Assembly (NCBI GenBank): GCA_027494035.1
Contig: JAOSJQ010000001.1
Location: 744,001-808,000 of the forward strand
Direction: 5' to 3'
DNA length: 64,000 nucleotides
DNA from: UTCFX2 sp002050125
GTDB lineage: Bacteria > Chloroflexota > Anaerolineae > Anaerolineales > UBA4823
The translations under genes and the position numbers were made by a program. The notes beneath the pieces are model-generated. The model was not told the origin of the DNA. It made no database searches and saw only the letters and a program-made list of their open reading frames with translations. The stretch's first letter is position 1. The number at the start of each line of letters is the position of its first letter. Positions 1 through 9,283 of this stretch are shown here, piece after piece.

Positions 1-468
1 GCGCTTGCCGAAACCGCCGGCGACGGCAGCCATCCCGTCCTCCGCAGAAGGTGGACCGGCAGCTTGAGCAAGGAGCAGGTTCTCGCTCTGCCAATCGAGG
101 TGCGCGGTCAGGAGATCGGCAAGATTCGCTTTGTAAAAGACCCCAGCGAAGGAGGCTGGACCCAAGAAGAGCACGCGCTGCTCGCCGCGGTGGTTGACCA
201 ACTCGGCGTCGCGCTCGACAGCGCCCGGCTCTACGAAGAAACCCGCCGCCGGGCAGAGCGCGAGCGGCTTACCGGTGAAATTATCACCAAAATGCGCGCC
301 ACCAACGACCCGCAGTCCATCGTCCAGACCGCAGTCTTCGAACTGCGCAAAGCCTTGCAGACCCATCAGGCTCAAGCGTCGGTTGACAGCGCCCCGCCGC
401 ACGGACAAGCTGGACTCTCTACCGAGCACAGCAGCGGCGCCTCGACGATAGTGGATGAAACAGGTTGA
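1..468 (+). CDS. C-terminal part of a GAF-domain signalling protein (5' truncated by window edge)
   Basis: The frame is open from base 1 to a TGA at 466-468, so the gene starts upstream of the window. The visible 155 residues contain the end of a GAF domain: the run ALPIEVRGQEIGKIRFV, then WTQEEHALLAAVVDQLGVAL, then the helical linker SARLYEETRRRAERERL that joins GAF modules, and the beginning of another helical segment. The last 40 residues are low-complexity. The same GAF-end pattern (VAVDNARLF and similar) recurs five times in the kinase at 1460-6445, so this is probably part of the same signalling system. It could be the end of a second sensor kinase or of a stand-alone multi-GAF sensor. 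Stop and next start are 14 nt apart, which suggests one operon. Confidence 0.75.
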   Translation, partial: ALAETAGDGSHPVLRRRWTGSLSKEQVLALPIEVRGQEIGKIRFVKDPSEGGWTQEEHALLAAVVDQLGVALDSARLYEETRRRAERERLTGEIITKMRATNDPQSIVQTAVFELRKALQTHQAQASVDSAPPHGQAGLSTEHSSGASTIVDETG

Positions 469-482
469 GAAAGGAGGCGCGC

Positions 483-1470
483 ATGGATAAGGACGAACAA
501 TTCTGCTCCGCATGGAGCGGTGAAAATCCGAGGCGGTCTGAACCGGAAACCCGCCAGCCAGACGCTCCAGCCTCCTTTGCCGCCTCGCGCGCCGGTCAAA
601 ACCCCGCTGACGCCAGCCGCCCCCCCTCCCTTTACAACCCGCTGGTCATCGCCATCGCCAATCAAAAGGGCGGCGTCGCCAAGACGACCACGACGGCTTC
701 GTTGGGCGGCGCGTTGACGACGTATGGCAAGGAAGTACTGCTGGTCGACCTCGACCCCCAGGCAAACCTCACCCTGGCTCTGGGGCGGGATCCGGGGAGG
801 GTGCGCGGTTCGATCACCGATGTGCTGTTCCATTCGGCGTCCTTGTTGAGCGTCAGCCGTGAGACCAGCGTTCCCGGATTGGGACCTGGTGCCTGCCAAC
901 GCCGGCATGGCGCTGGCGGAGCGTTTTTTGCCGGTTCGCAAAGATTACGAGACCATCCTGCGGCGCACCATCACCGATGAATTGCGCCCGTTCGCCTCAG
1001 AAGCCGCGCCCGGGTCGAAACCCGCCGGCAGTTCCTTTGAAAAGAATTTCCCGGTCATCGAATACAATTACATCATCCTGGATTGCCCGCCATTCCTGGG
1101 AGCGGTTACGCTGAACGCGCTGGTAGCAGCCGACCTGCTGATCCTCCCGACCCAGCCCGAATTCTTCAGCGCCCACGCGCTGCGCACTATGATGACGACT
1201 ATCCGCCAGGTGCGCCAGAACCAAAACCCCAAACTGATTTTCCGGGTGCTCATTACGCTGCTGGACAAACGCAACCGCATCCACCGCCAGATCCACGATC
1301 AAATCTACAAAACCTTTGGCGAGGGCGTCTTCCAAACCATCATCGAAGTGGATACAAAACTGCGCGAGAGCGCGATCGAGGGCAAGCCGATTATGTTCCA
1401 CAAGGCTCAGTCCCGCGGCGCGCTTCAGTATGACGCCCTGGCTCAGGAGATTATGCGATATGTCTGGTGA
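483..1470 (+). CDS. ParA/Soj-family ATPase, one-base frame break
   Basis: P-loop ATPase of the ParA/MinD superfamily, which positions DNA or protein complexes in the cell by ATP-driven dimerisation. ATG at 483 follows an AGGAGG at 472-477. After a Pro/Ala-rich extension of about 55 residues come the deviant Walker A NQKGGVAKTTTT, Walker A' VDLDPQANL, and in the second frame Walker B IILDCPPFLG. The frame changes at the GGG of 881-883: reading ...SVPGL then DLVPANAGMALAERFL restores the usual family sequence if one G is removed. About 328 residues result, a normal length. The break is probably a sequence error. The next gene starts 11 nt before this stop, so the two are likely co-translated; a ParA beside a sensory kinase suggests positioning of a signalling array rather than chromosome segregation. 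No ParB is nearby. Confidence 0.85.
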
Positions 1471-4400
1471 ACCGCGCCTGCCAGATCCAGAGGCTTCTTC
1501 CGAAGCGTTAAAGCCTGTCAAGCCGAAAGCAAAGGGCAAGTCTCAGTTTGCCTCGCAGGCTCAGCGCCGCATTGAAGAGCTGTTTTCGGATTTAGAGGAA
1601 GAGATCATCGAGCCGGAAGCTGCGCCGAAGGTTCAGGTAGTTCGCGCGGCTGCCCCCACGCCTCAACCGGCGCGCGCAAAGCCGCCCAGACCGCCCGCCC
1701 AGAAGAAGCCAGCCCCACCCAGCGCGCCAACTCCCGAGGCGCCGGCTGAGCAGCCCATTGCGCCGCCGGAAGAACCGACCCTCGCCTCAGCCGAGCCAGC
1801 GCTGGAAGCGCCGCCGTTGGCGCCAGAAGCGCCCGAACCCGAAGCCTCCCCGGTGAGCGCCCCGCCGCCCCGTCCAGCCGCCACACCCGCCTTCACGCCG
1901 GCGGATTTCCCCGATCAACCGCAAGCCCAGCCTTATGAAGCCGAATCAGCGCCAGGCTTGACTGCGGACGCCGTCCGGCTGGAACTGCCCGAACTCAACC
2001 TCAAAGCCGAAGAGCCCGCGGCGGACATCACCCCCGCTGCCCTGCTCAAGCTGATCGATGAGGATCAGGACCGGCGCTGGAGCGAAGACGAACTTTCCCT
2101 GGTCGAGCAGGTCTCGAGCCAGCTCAAGCTCGCCCTCGAGAACGCGCTGCTTTTTGACCAGACCCAGCGCGCCCGCGATGCGCTGCAAATCAGCGTGCGC
2201 TATCAGAAAAGCGTGGCGGAGGCGGTTGCCATCCTGTCCGAGCGCGGTTTTGTGGCGATCTCGGAGGTATTGCAAATCCTGGGCGCCGCCGCGCAAGCCA
2301 GCCGGGCTTACTACCTCGAGACCCAGTACGATCACACCGGTCCGTTCTGGCGGCTGGTCTTCGAATGGCATGCGCCGGGTCTTGATTCTCAGATGGCTAA
2401 CCTCGCCCTGCGCCGGCTGCCAGCCGACGAACTGCGCGATTGGGTCGACCAGCTCTATCGCGAAGGTTTCCGAACAGCCAGCCTCAGCCACTCAGGCATC
2501 TTCGATCGGCAGCTCCTGGAAGCGCTCAATGTGAAATCGCTGCTGTACTTCCCCATCGCGGGTCAGCAAGAAACCAGCGGGTGCATCGGCTTCGAACAGG
2601 CGGATTACGAGCGCGCCTGGAGCAGCGAGGAGATCGCCGCGCTGCAAACCGCCGCCTCGGCGCTGGCTAACACCATTGCGCGCGAAAACCTCTTCAAACA
2701 GCTCCAGGTCAACCTGTCCGAGACCGAAGCCCAATACCAGGCGAGCGAGCTGCTCAACTCCGCTAACAGCCCTGCCGAGATCCTATCAATCCTGCGCCAG
2801 TTCACCATCCTGGGGCACATCAACGCCGCCAACGCCGCCATCTATACCTTCGACGCCCCCTGGACGCGCAGCTCCAAACCCGAATACTTGCTTTCAACCG
2901 CTGGCTGGTCCTCCTCCGAGGCTGCCGCGCACACTTTGGATCAAATCTCGCTCGGTGATTGGCACAACGCCGAGGCGCTGCTCAGCCCCGACCGCCCAGG
3001 CGTGGTGTTCGACGTCGCCAGCGACCCGCGCCTGGGCGAATCCGTCCGGGCTGTCTTCGCGGCTCAGGCTAAGGCGAAGAGCTTGCTGTGCGTTCCACTC
3101 AACGTGACCGGGCGCTGGATCGGGGAGATCATCGCGCTGTACAGCCAGACCACCGCGTTCACCGAGCGGGAAGTCCGCCGCCTCGTTTCGCTCTCCGGGC
3201 AAGCCGGCGTCGCAGTCGAGAGCCTGCGCCTGCTTGACGAGACCCGCCAGCGCAATGAAGAATTGTTGGCGATGAACCAGGTGACAAACGCCGTCAGCCG
3301 CACCCTGGAACTCGATCTGGTGCTCAGCGAGATCCTGCAGCGCGTGCTCGCCCTCACCGAGTTTCACGCCGGGTTGATCTCCTACGTGAGCTCCGACACC
3401 CACCAGCTCACGATGACCGTCCACCACAACCTGCCGTTTGAGATGGTGGAGCGGCTCAGCGAGCGCGGCATGGCAGGAACAACCAGCGATCTGGTTTACC
3501 GCTTCGGGCGCACGGTACACATTCCAGACCTCAAAGACCCGCCGCCCGAAGTCCTGCAGATGGCGCACACGCTGCCCGAGGATTGGCCCTACGCCGGGTT
3601 GGAGCCGGCTTTCCACAGCCTCATCTCCGCCGGCTTCCGCTCTTATCTGGGCGTGCCGCTCTCCGCCAAGGGGGTCGAACTCGGCACGGTCTGTCTGTAC
3701 AGCGCCGCGACCATGACCGTCCCCCCCAGCCGGATTGCCCTCACCGAAGCGATCGGTCAGCAGGTCGGCGTGGCAGTGGACAATGCGCGCCTGTTCCAAA
3801 GCACTCAGGACGCCCTGGGCGAAACCGAGGCGCTCTATCAAGCCAGCTCGGAACTGAACTCGGTGCAAAGCTACGATGAAGTGCTGCTTTCGCTGCGCCG
3901 CTATACCCTGCTGGGAAAAACCGATAAGCTCTTGACCCTCGCTCTTTTCGACCGCCCCTGGATCATCCGCGGCAAGGAGCGTCAGACCGGGCGGCTGCCC
4001 TCCCTCGAAGACCTCAAGCCGCCCGAGTGGGTCAACCCGATCGCCCACTGGTCATCGCTGCCGCTCGAAAACCGCCTGGGGCGTTACGAACTGCGCCATT
4101 TTCCGGCTGGCAATTTGCTCTCCCACGCCGAAATGACCTTGATCGAGGAAGTCGCCGCTGATGAGCGCCTGGATGAAGATACCCGCAAGCTCTTTCTGGA
4201 AAATTTCCGGGCAAACAGCGTGGTTTTTCTGCCGCTCACCCTGGGCAATCAGTGGATTGGCCTCATCTTCAGCGCTTTCAGCATCCCTCTGGAATTCGAT
4301 GAGATGGCGGTCCGGCGCTTGATGGCAATCGCCGGGCAGTCCGCAATCGCCATCCAAAACCTGCGGCTGCTCGAAGAAAGCCAGCGCCGCGCCAGCCAGC

Positions 4401-6445
4401 TTCAGATCGCGGCGGAAATCGCGCGCGACACCTCCGGCACCCTCGCCCTCGACAACCTGCTCCAGCGCACTGTCAGCCAGATCACGGAGCGTTTTGGCTA
4501 CTATCACGCTTCCATTTTCCTGATCGATGAAACCGGCACGGAAGCGATTGTGCGTGAATCGACCGGTTTGGCGGGCGAGGAAATGAAGCGCGACGGTCAC
4601 CGGCTGGTGGTCGGCGGACGTTCGCTGATCGGGCAAGTGACCGGCAGCGGAAAATCGCTCGTGCTCAACGATGTAAACACCGAAGAAGCCCGCCAAACCC
4701 ATCACCCCAACCCGCTGCTCCCCTTCACGCGGGCTGAGCTTGGCATCCCGCTCAAAATCGGCGCGAAGGTCATCGGGGCGCTCGACGTGCAGTCCGATTT
4801 GGTCAACGCCTTTTCTGAGGACGACATCGCGGTGTTGCAGACCCTTTCCGACCAGATCGCGGTGGCGGTCGATAACGCCACCTCCTATGAGCTGGCTCAA
4901 AAAGCGGTCGAAGACATTCGCGAAGCCGACCGGCTGAAGACCCAGTTCCTCGCAAATATGAGCCATGAGCTGCGCACCCCGCTCAACTCGATCATCGGCT
5001 TTTCCCGCGTGATCCTGAAAGGGATCGACGGACCGATCAACGAGCAGCAAGCCCAGGACCTGGCGGCGATCTACAATTCGGGGCAGCATCTGCTCGGGTT
5101 GATCAATGATGTGCTCGATCTCTCGCGCATCGAGGCTGGCAAGATGGATCTGGCTTTCGAGCCGAACATCAAACTGGCGGAGACGATCCATAGCGTAATG
5201 TCCACCACCGCCGGGCTGGTTAAGGACAAACCGATCCAGTTGATCGAGGACATCGACCCTGACCTGCCGCTGGTGACCGCGGACCTGATGAAAATCCGCC
5301 AGGTGCTCATCAATCTGCTTTCCAACGCCGCCAAATTCACCGACCAGGGCTCGATCACAGTTCAAGCCAGACCGCACCAAGGTCCGGATGGCGAGCCGCA
5401 GGTGATCGTGCGCGTGATCGACACCGGTCCCGGTATCGCTGCGCAAGACCAGGCGAAACTCTTCCAGCCCTTCTCCCAAGTGGACGGCTCGCTGACCCGC
5501 CGGACGGGCGGCTCCGGTCTGGGGCTCTCGATTTGCAGCCACCTGATCCAGATGCACAATGGTCAGATCGGGCTGGAAAGCGAAGTCGGTCAGGGCTGCA
5601 CCTTCTACTTCACCATCCCAGTCAATCAGGCGCAATGGCTTCAAGAAGGGATGGAACTCTTCGATGAAAAAGCCGCTGCGACCCCGAGCGCGCCCGCTGC
5701 TGAACCTTCCGTCCTGCCGGTTTCCGAGCCGGCTTACGAAGCGGCGCCAACGCTGGAACAGGCACAGCAGATTGAAAACCTGGAAGAAGCCCCAGCCATA
5801 GCAGCGCCTGAATTAGAAAGCCGGCTGGATGAACCTCCCAAGCCCGAAGGATCAGAGCCGACCGAAGAGGACCGGATCACAACCCAGAAAACTTACGCCC
5901 CGCCGGCATCCGAAGCAGAGGACGAGCCGATGATCATCACCGCAGACGGCGAGGAATTCACGCTGCCGCTCAGACCGGAAGGCGCTCAGCCGCAGAATGC
6001 CGATGACGAGGCTGGACCTTTCCTCGTCCTGGCAATCGAACAGGATCACAAGGTCATCGACCTTTACAAGCGCTACCTGGCTGAGAGCAACTGCACCGTG
6101 ATTTCGCTCACCCGGCTGGAGCAGGCGGTCAACGTGGCGCGCGGCATCCAGCCCTTTGCCATCACCCTGGACATTGCCATGGCAGGCAGCGACCGCGTGG
6201 CGGGAACTGGTCCGCTCCTGGGACCGATCTATCCCAAAGACGCGATGGGCTATCTGGACGGGCTTAAAGTCCTCAAGGATCTCAAAACCGACCCCGGCAC
6301 CCGCCACATCCCCGTGATCGTCTGTTCGGTGTTGGCAGAACATGAAAAAGCCTATAAACTCGGCGCTGCCGACTATCTGTTGAAACCCATCCTTGAAGAG
6401 GACCTCGTACAAGCCATCCGGCGCTTGAAGCCATCCGACCCTTGA
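1460..6445 (+). CDS. Five-GAF hybrid sensor histidine kinase with C-terminal receiver
   Basis: Cytosolic sensor kinase of 1661 residues; ATG at 1460 overlaps the upstream stop and follows CAGGAGA. The layout is a Pro/Ala/Glu-rich disordered N-terminus (about 1-215), a GAF-end fragment, five GAF-type modules (about 247-413, 418-593, 604-777, 790-972, 983-1143), HisKA with the H-box FLANMSHELRTPLNS (His1169), HATPase_c (about 1273-1388) with N-box INLLSNAAKF, G1 DTGPGIA and G2 GGSGLGL, a Pro/Glu-rich linker, and a receiver-like domain (about 1519-1660). The receiver keeps the acceptor Asp1571 (ITLDIAM) and the Lys of LLKP, but has about 20 extra residues after the acceptor. No membrane segment is evident. 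GAF modules 2 and 4 resemble each other (both start YQAS-x-LNS), suggesting duplication. Its likely partner is the receiver-bearing enzyme that follows. Confidence 0.92.
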   Translation: MSGEPRLPDPEASSEALKPVKPKAKGKSQFASQAQRRIEELFSDLEEEIIEPEAAPKVQVVRAAAPTPQPARAKPPRPPAQKKPAPPSAPTPEAPAEQPIAPPEEPTLASAEPALEAPPLAPEAPEPEASPVSAPPPRPAATPAFTPADFPDQPQAQPYEAESAPGLTADAVRLELPELNLKAEEPAADITPAALLKLIDEDQDRRWSEDELSLVEQVSSQLKLALENALLFDQTQRARDALQISVRYQKSVAEAVAILSERGFVAISEVLQILGAAAQASRAYYLETQYDHTGPFWRLVFEWHAPGLDSQMANLALRRLPADELRDWVDQLYREGFRTASLSHSGIFDRQLLEALNVKSLLYFPIAGQQETSGCIGFEQADYERAWSSEEIAALQTAASALANTIARENLFKQLQVNLSETEAQYQASELLNSANSPAEILSILRQFTILGHINAANAAIYTFDAPWTRSSKPEYLLSTAGWSSSEAAAHTLDQISLGDWHNAEALLSPDRPGVVFDVASDPRLGESVRAVFAAQAKAKSLLCVPLNVTGRWIGEIIALYSQTTAFTEREVRRLVSLSGQAGVAVESLRLLDETRQRNEELLAMNQVTNAVSRTLELDLVLSEILQRVLALTEFHAGLISYVSSDTHQLTMTVHHNLPFEMVERLSERGMAGTTSDLVYRFGRTVHIPDLKDPPPEVLQMAHTLPEDWPYAGLEPAFHSLISAGFRSYLGVPLSAKGVELGTVCLYSAATMTVPPSRIALTEAIGQQVGVAVDNARLFQSTQDALGETEALYQASSELNSVQSYDEVLLSLRRYTLLGKTDKLLTLALFDRPWIIRGKERQTGRLPSLEDLKPPEWVNPIAHWSSLPLENRLGRYELRHFPAGNLLSHAEMTLIEEVAADERLDEDTRKLFLENFRANSVVFLPLTLGNQWIGLIFSAFSIPLEFDEMAVRRLMAIAGQSAIAIQNLRLLEESQRRASQLQIAAEIARDTSGTLALDNLLQRTVSQITERFGYYHASIFLIDETGTEAIVRESTGLAGEEMKRDGHRLVVGGRSLIGQVTGSGKSLVLNDVNTEEARQTHHPNPLLPFTRAELGIPLKIGAKVIGALDVQSDLVNAFSEDDIAVLQTLSDQIAVAVDNATSYELAQKAVEDIREADRLKTQFLANMSHELRTPLNSIIGFSRVILKGIDGPINEQQAQDLAAIYNSGQHLLGLINDVLDLSRIEAGKMDLAFEPNIKLAETIHSVMSTTAGLVKDKPIQLIEDIDPDLPLVTADLMKIRQVLINLLSNAAKFTDQGSITVQARPHQGPDGEPQVIVRVIDTGPGIAAQDQAKLFQPFSQVDGSLTRRTGGSGLGLSICSHLIQMHNGQIGLESEVGQGCTFYFTIPVNQAQWLQEGMELFDEKAAATPSAPAAEPSVLPVSEPAYEAAPTLEQAQQIENLEEAPAIAAPELESRLDEPPKPEGSEPTEEDRITTQKTYAPPASEAEDEPMIITADGEEFTLPLRPEGAQPQNADDEAGPFLVLAIEQDHKVIDLYKRYLAESNCTVISLTRLEQAVNVARGIQPFAITLDIAMAGSDRVAGTGPLLGPIYPKDAMGYLDGLKVLKDLKTDPGTRHIPVIVCSVLAEHEKAYKLGAADYLLKPILEEDLVQAIRRLKPSDP

Positions 6446-6455
6446 GGTGAGACTG

Positions 6456-8201
6456 ATGACACAATCTGCGATCGTCGCCGAATGCCTGGATTGCGGTCAC
6501 CGGGCAGAATATAGCCCAACGCTGGCGAGCTGTCCACAATGCGCGGGGCAATGGCTCGAAGCGCGCTATAACTACGAGCAGATTGGCGCGGCGCTGCCAC
6601 AACTGGTTCAAAACCGCCCCTTCAACCTCTGGCGTTATCGGGAACTGCTGCCGGTTGGCGTATTCAACCCCGGTTTGAGCATGGGCGAGGGCGGTACACC
6701 CTTGATCAGAGCTTCCAGCTTGGGGATGATGCTTGGCTGCCGCAACCTGTTTATCAAGGACGAAAGACAAGGACCGACCAATTCGTTCAAAGACCGCCAG
6801 GCGGCTGTCTCGGTAGCCGCATTGAAAGAAGCCGGGATCAACGAGGTGGTGCTCTCCTCCACGGGCAACGTCGCCATCGCCTATTCGGCTTACGCGGCGC
6901 GCGCCGGGATCAAGCTGTGGGCGTTCCTGACCAGCCTGGTGCCCGCCGAAAAGATGCGCGAGGTGGCAATTTACGGCACCCAGGTCGTTAAGGTGACCTC
7001 GACGTACGATCAGGTCAAGAAAGTCGCCGCCGAGTTTGCCAGCCAGCGCGGTTATTATCTCGAGCGCGGCGCCCGCTCGATCCCCTCGGTGGAGGGGATG
7101 AAGACCATCGCCTTCGAGATCTGCGAGCAGCTTAACGGTCTGCTTCCCCCTCAACCGCCAGCTCCAGCGGAGGGGAGCGCGCCGGCGCCCGCCACCTGGA
7201 TTGCGCCAGACTGGTATTTCCAGTCGGTCAGCGGCGGTTTGGGTCCCCTGGGCGTTCAGAAGGGTTTTGCCGAACTGCATCAAATGCGCCTGATCGACCG
7301 CATCCCCGGAATCGTCAGCATTCAAGCCGAGGGCTGCTCCCCGATGGTCAAAGCCTGGAAACTGGACCGCGACCAGGCTGAGCCGGTGGTCTCGCCCCGC
7401 ACGCTCATCGCCACCCTTGCGACCGGCGACCCAGGCAGAACCTACACCCTGCTCTACCAGCGCATGAAAGCCAACCCGCGCACCGGCGCCTTGCACGGCG
7501 GCGCCTTCGAAAGCGTCACAGATGAAGAGACCTTCCGCACCATGCACATCCTCGCCAAGCTGGAGGGCATCTCCGTTGAACCGGCTGCGGCAGTGGCTTT
7601 TGCCGGGTTGATTAAGCTCGTGCGGGCGGGGATGATCGCTCCGGACGATGTCATCGTCGTCAACTGCACCGGACACACCATGCCGATCGAGTTGACCGTT
7701 CTGGGCGAGGGCTGGAAACGCGACGTTGAACTGCCCGCCGCCGCAGCCAATTTGGACCTCCCCCTCGAAGCCGTCCCGGAATCGGAACAGGAAGGTCTGC
7801 TGGCAGCTCTGAGCCGGGTGACCGACGATCGCTTCTCGCGCGTGCTGATCGTGGATGATACCGAAGAGGCGCGCCGGTTGATCCGGCGCATCCTGCAGTC
7901 GCAGGGCAATTACATTATCCAGGAAGCTCACAACGGTCAGAGCGCCCTCGCGCTCGCCCGTCAGGAACCGCCCGATCTGATCCTGTTAGATTTAATGATG
8001 CCCGAGATGGACGGTTTTTCAGTGCTGGATGCCCTGAAGGACGACCCCACGACCGCCACCGTGCCGGTCATTGTGGTAACTGCCAAAGAGCTTACCGTCG
8101 ACGAAAAACAGCGCCTGAGCGGGCGCATCCACACCCTGATGCAAAAGGGCGAATTTTTGAGCGGCGACCTGCTCGAAGAAGTCCAATCGCTGGTAAGGTA
8201 A
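6456..8201 (+). CDS. Threonine-synthase-like PLP enzyme fused to a response-regulator receiver domain
   Basis: 581 residues; ATG at 6456 after GAGGTGA. The N-terminal part is a fold-type II PLP enzyme of the threonine synthase type: a zinc-ribbon head (Cys10, Cys13, Cys26, Cys29), GEGGTPL, the PLP lysine in NSFKDRQ (Lys112), and the phosphate-binding loop SSTGNVA. Threonine synthase converts O-phosphohomoserine to threonine. From about residue 461 there is a complete receiver domain: acidic pair in LIVDDTE, acceptor Asp512 in LLDLMMPEMDG, Thr in VVTAK and Lys in QKGE (KG rather than the usual KP). The gene lies 10 nt downstream of the hybrid kinase. Established: each domain assignment. Inferred: that phosphotransfer from the kinase regulates or localises the enzyme. 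The PLP part might act on another substrate, or be a sensory pseudo-enzyme, although its key residues are intact. Confidence 0.88.
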   Translation: MTQSAIVAECLDCGHRAEYSPTLASCPQCAGQWLEARYNYEQIGAALPQLVQNRPFNLWRYRELLPVGVFNPGLSMGEGGTPLIRASSLGMMLGCRNLFIKDERQGPTNSFKDRQAAVSVAALKEAGINEVVLSSTGNVAIAYSAYAARAGIKLWAFLTSLVPAEKMREVAIYGTQVVKVTSTYDQVKKVAAEFASQRGYYLERGARSIPSVEGMKTIAFEICEQLNGLLPPQPPAPAEGSAPAPATWIAPDWYFQSVSGGLGPLGVQKGFAELHQMRLIDRIPGIVSIQAEGCSPMVKAWKLDRDQAEPVVSPRTLIATLATGDPGRTYTLLYQRMKANPRTGALHGGAFESVTDEETFRTMHILAKLEGISVEPAAAVAFAGLIKLVRAGMIAPDDVIVVNCTGHTMPIELTVLGEGWKRDVELPAAAANLDLPLEAVPESEQEGLLAALSRVTDDRFSRVLIVDDTEEARRLIRRILQSQGNYIIQEAHNGQSALALARQEPPDLILLDLMMPEMDGFSVLDALKDDPTTATVPVIVVTAKELTVDEKQRLSGRIHTLMQKGEFLSGDLLEEVQSLVR

Positions 8202-8214
8202 TTCGAGAACCTCG

Positions 8215-9237
8215 ATGTCATCCGCTTCAAAGACCTCGTTGCGAGGGGTGTCCGCCGCCCTGGGCTCCGCCTTTTTCCTGGGCTTGGCGCCGGTTTTCGG
8301 GCGGCAGGCGATCCTGCTGGGCGTTCCGCCCCTGGCGGTTGTCGCCATCCGCACCACGCTTGCGGCGTTGCTGCTGCTCGGCGTGATGTTGGTTTTCTTC
8401 CGGCGCTATCTGTACATCTATCCCGCGGGGTTGCTCGGCTGCCTGCTGGCTGGCGTGATCAACGGCGTTGGCTCCCTGTTTTATTATTTTGCGCTCGGGC
8501 GCATCAACGCCAGCCTGGGTCAACTGCTCTATGCGCTCTATCCCCTCTTCTTGATGATCTGGCTCTCGCTCGACAAACAGGCGCCGTCGCGCCTGACGAT
8601 CTTCCGGCTGATCGTGGTGATCCCGGCGATCGTGCTGCTCGTGCAGGGCAACCACATCAACGGGGTGGGACCGGTGGACCTGGTTGGCGTCGCCGCGATG
8701 CTGGCAGCCTCCATGCTCTATGCGCTGCACCTGCCTTTCAACCAGCGGGTGCTTTACGACATGCCCCCGCAAACCGTCACGCTTTACACGCTGCTCGCCA
8801 TGAGCGCGGTCACTATCCCCCCGTTTTTGCTTGCAGGAAGCAACGGGCTGTTGGGTCTCCCGGTTCAGACTGGCAGCCCGGCGCTGCTGGCGGGCAGCCT
8901 GGCGCAGATCAGCGCACCGCTGCTGGGTCTCACGCTGGTCACGTTTATCTCCCGGCTGATGCTCTTTACCGGCGTCAAACACCTGGGCGGGATGCAAACC
9001 GCGCTGCTGGGGCTGGGCGAGCTGCTGGTCACCCTGATCTTTGCCCATTTCTGGCTGGGCGAGCGGTTCAATAACATGCAGTGGCTTGGAGCCTTGCTGC
9101 TCGTGATCAGCCTGGCGCTGGTCGCCCTGGAATCGCCGGGTGTGCGCAAGTCTTCATCAGGCGGGTTTTTAAGCTGGCTGCGACCAAGCGGTCAAACCGT
9201 CTCATCCTTGACCGACACCTATCACCCCCACGAATAA
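8215..9237 (+). CDS. EamA/DMT-family membrane transporter
   Basis: 340-residue integral membrane protein with about ten hydrophobic segments in two homologous halves, as expected for the drug/metabolite transporter superfamily (EamA repeats). The first half begins GVSAALGSAFFLGLAPVFG with PPLAVVAIRTTLAALLLL; the second includes LARFWLGE-like LIFAHFWLGERFNNMQWLG, the characteristic end of an EamA domain. Members export amino acids, metabolites or drugs; the substrate cannot be read from sequence. The ATG lies 13 nt after the previous stop without a clear Shine-Dalgarno, so it may be the last gene of the signalling operon. It converges on the glycosyltransferase at 9284-10525. Confidence 0.85.
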   Translation: MSSASKTSLRGVSAALGSAFFLGLAPVFGRQAILLGVPPLAVVAIRTTLAALLLLGVMLVFFRRYLYIYPAGLLGCLLAGVINGVGSLFYYFALGRINASLGQLLYALYPLFLMIWLSLDKQAPSRLTIFRLIVVIPAIVLLVQGNHINGVGPVDLVGVAAMLAASMLYALHLPFNQRVLYDMPPQTVTLYTLLAMSAVTIPPFLLAGSNGLLGLPVQTGSPALLAGSLAQISAPLLGLTLVTFISRLMLFTGVKHLGGMQTALLGLGELLVTLIFAHFWLGERFNNMQWLGALLLVISLALVALESPGVRKSSSGGFLSWLRPSGQTVSSLTDTYHPHE

Positions 9238-9258
9238 TCTCGTGCACAATTTCGTCCC

Positions 9259-9277
9259 AGCCAGCGAGGCTGGCTTT
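9259..9277. terminator. Candidate bidirectional terminator hairpin
   Basis: AGCCAGC (9259-9265), loop GAG, GCTGGCT (9269-9275), followed by TTT on the plus strand. It sits in the 46-nt gap between convergent genes. The T tract is short, so strength is uncertain. Confidence 0.45.
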
Positions 9278-9283
9278 CGCGCG

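Noticed and set aside
4052..7931. Long minus-strand ORFs opposite the kinase and threonine-synthase-like genes
   Set aside because: They are antisense shadows of GC-rich coding sequence, without ribosome sites or domains.
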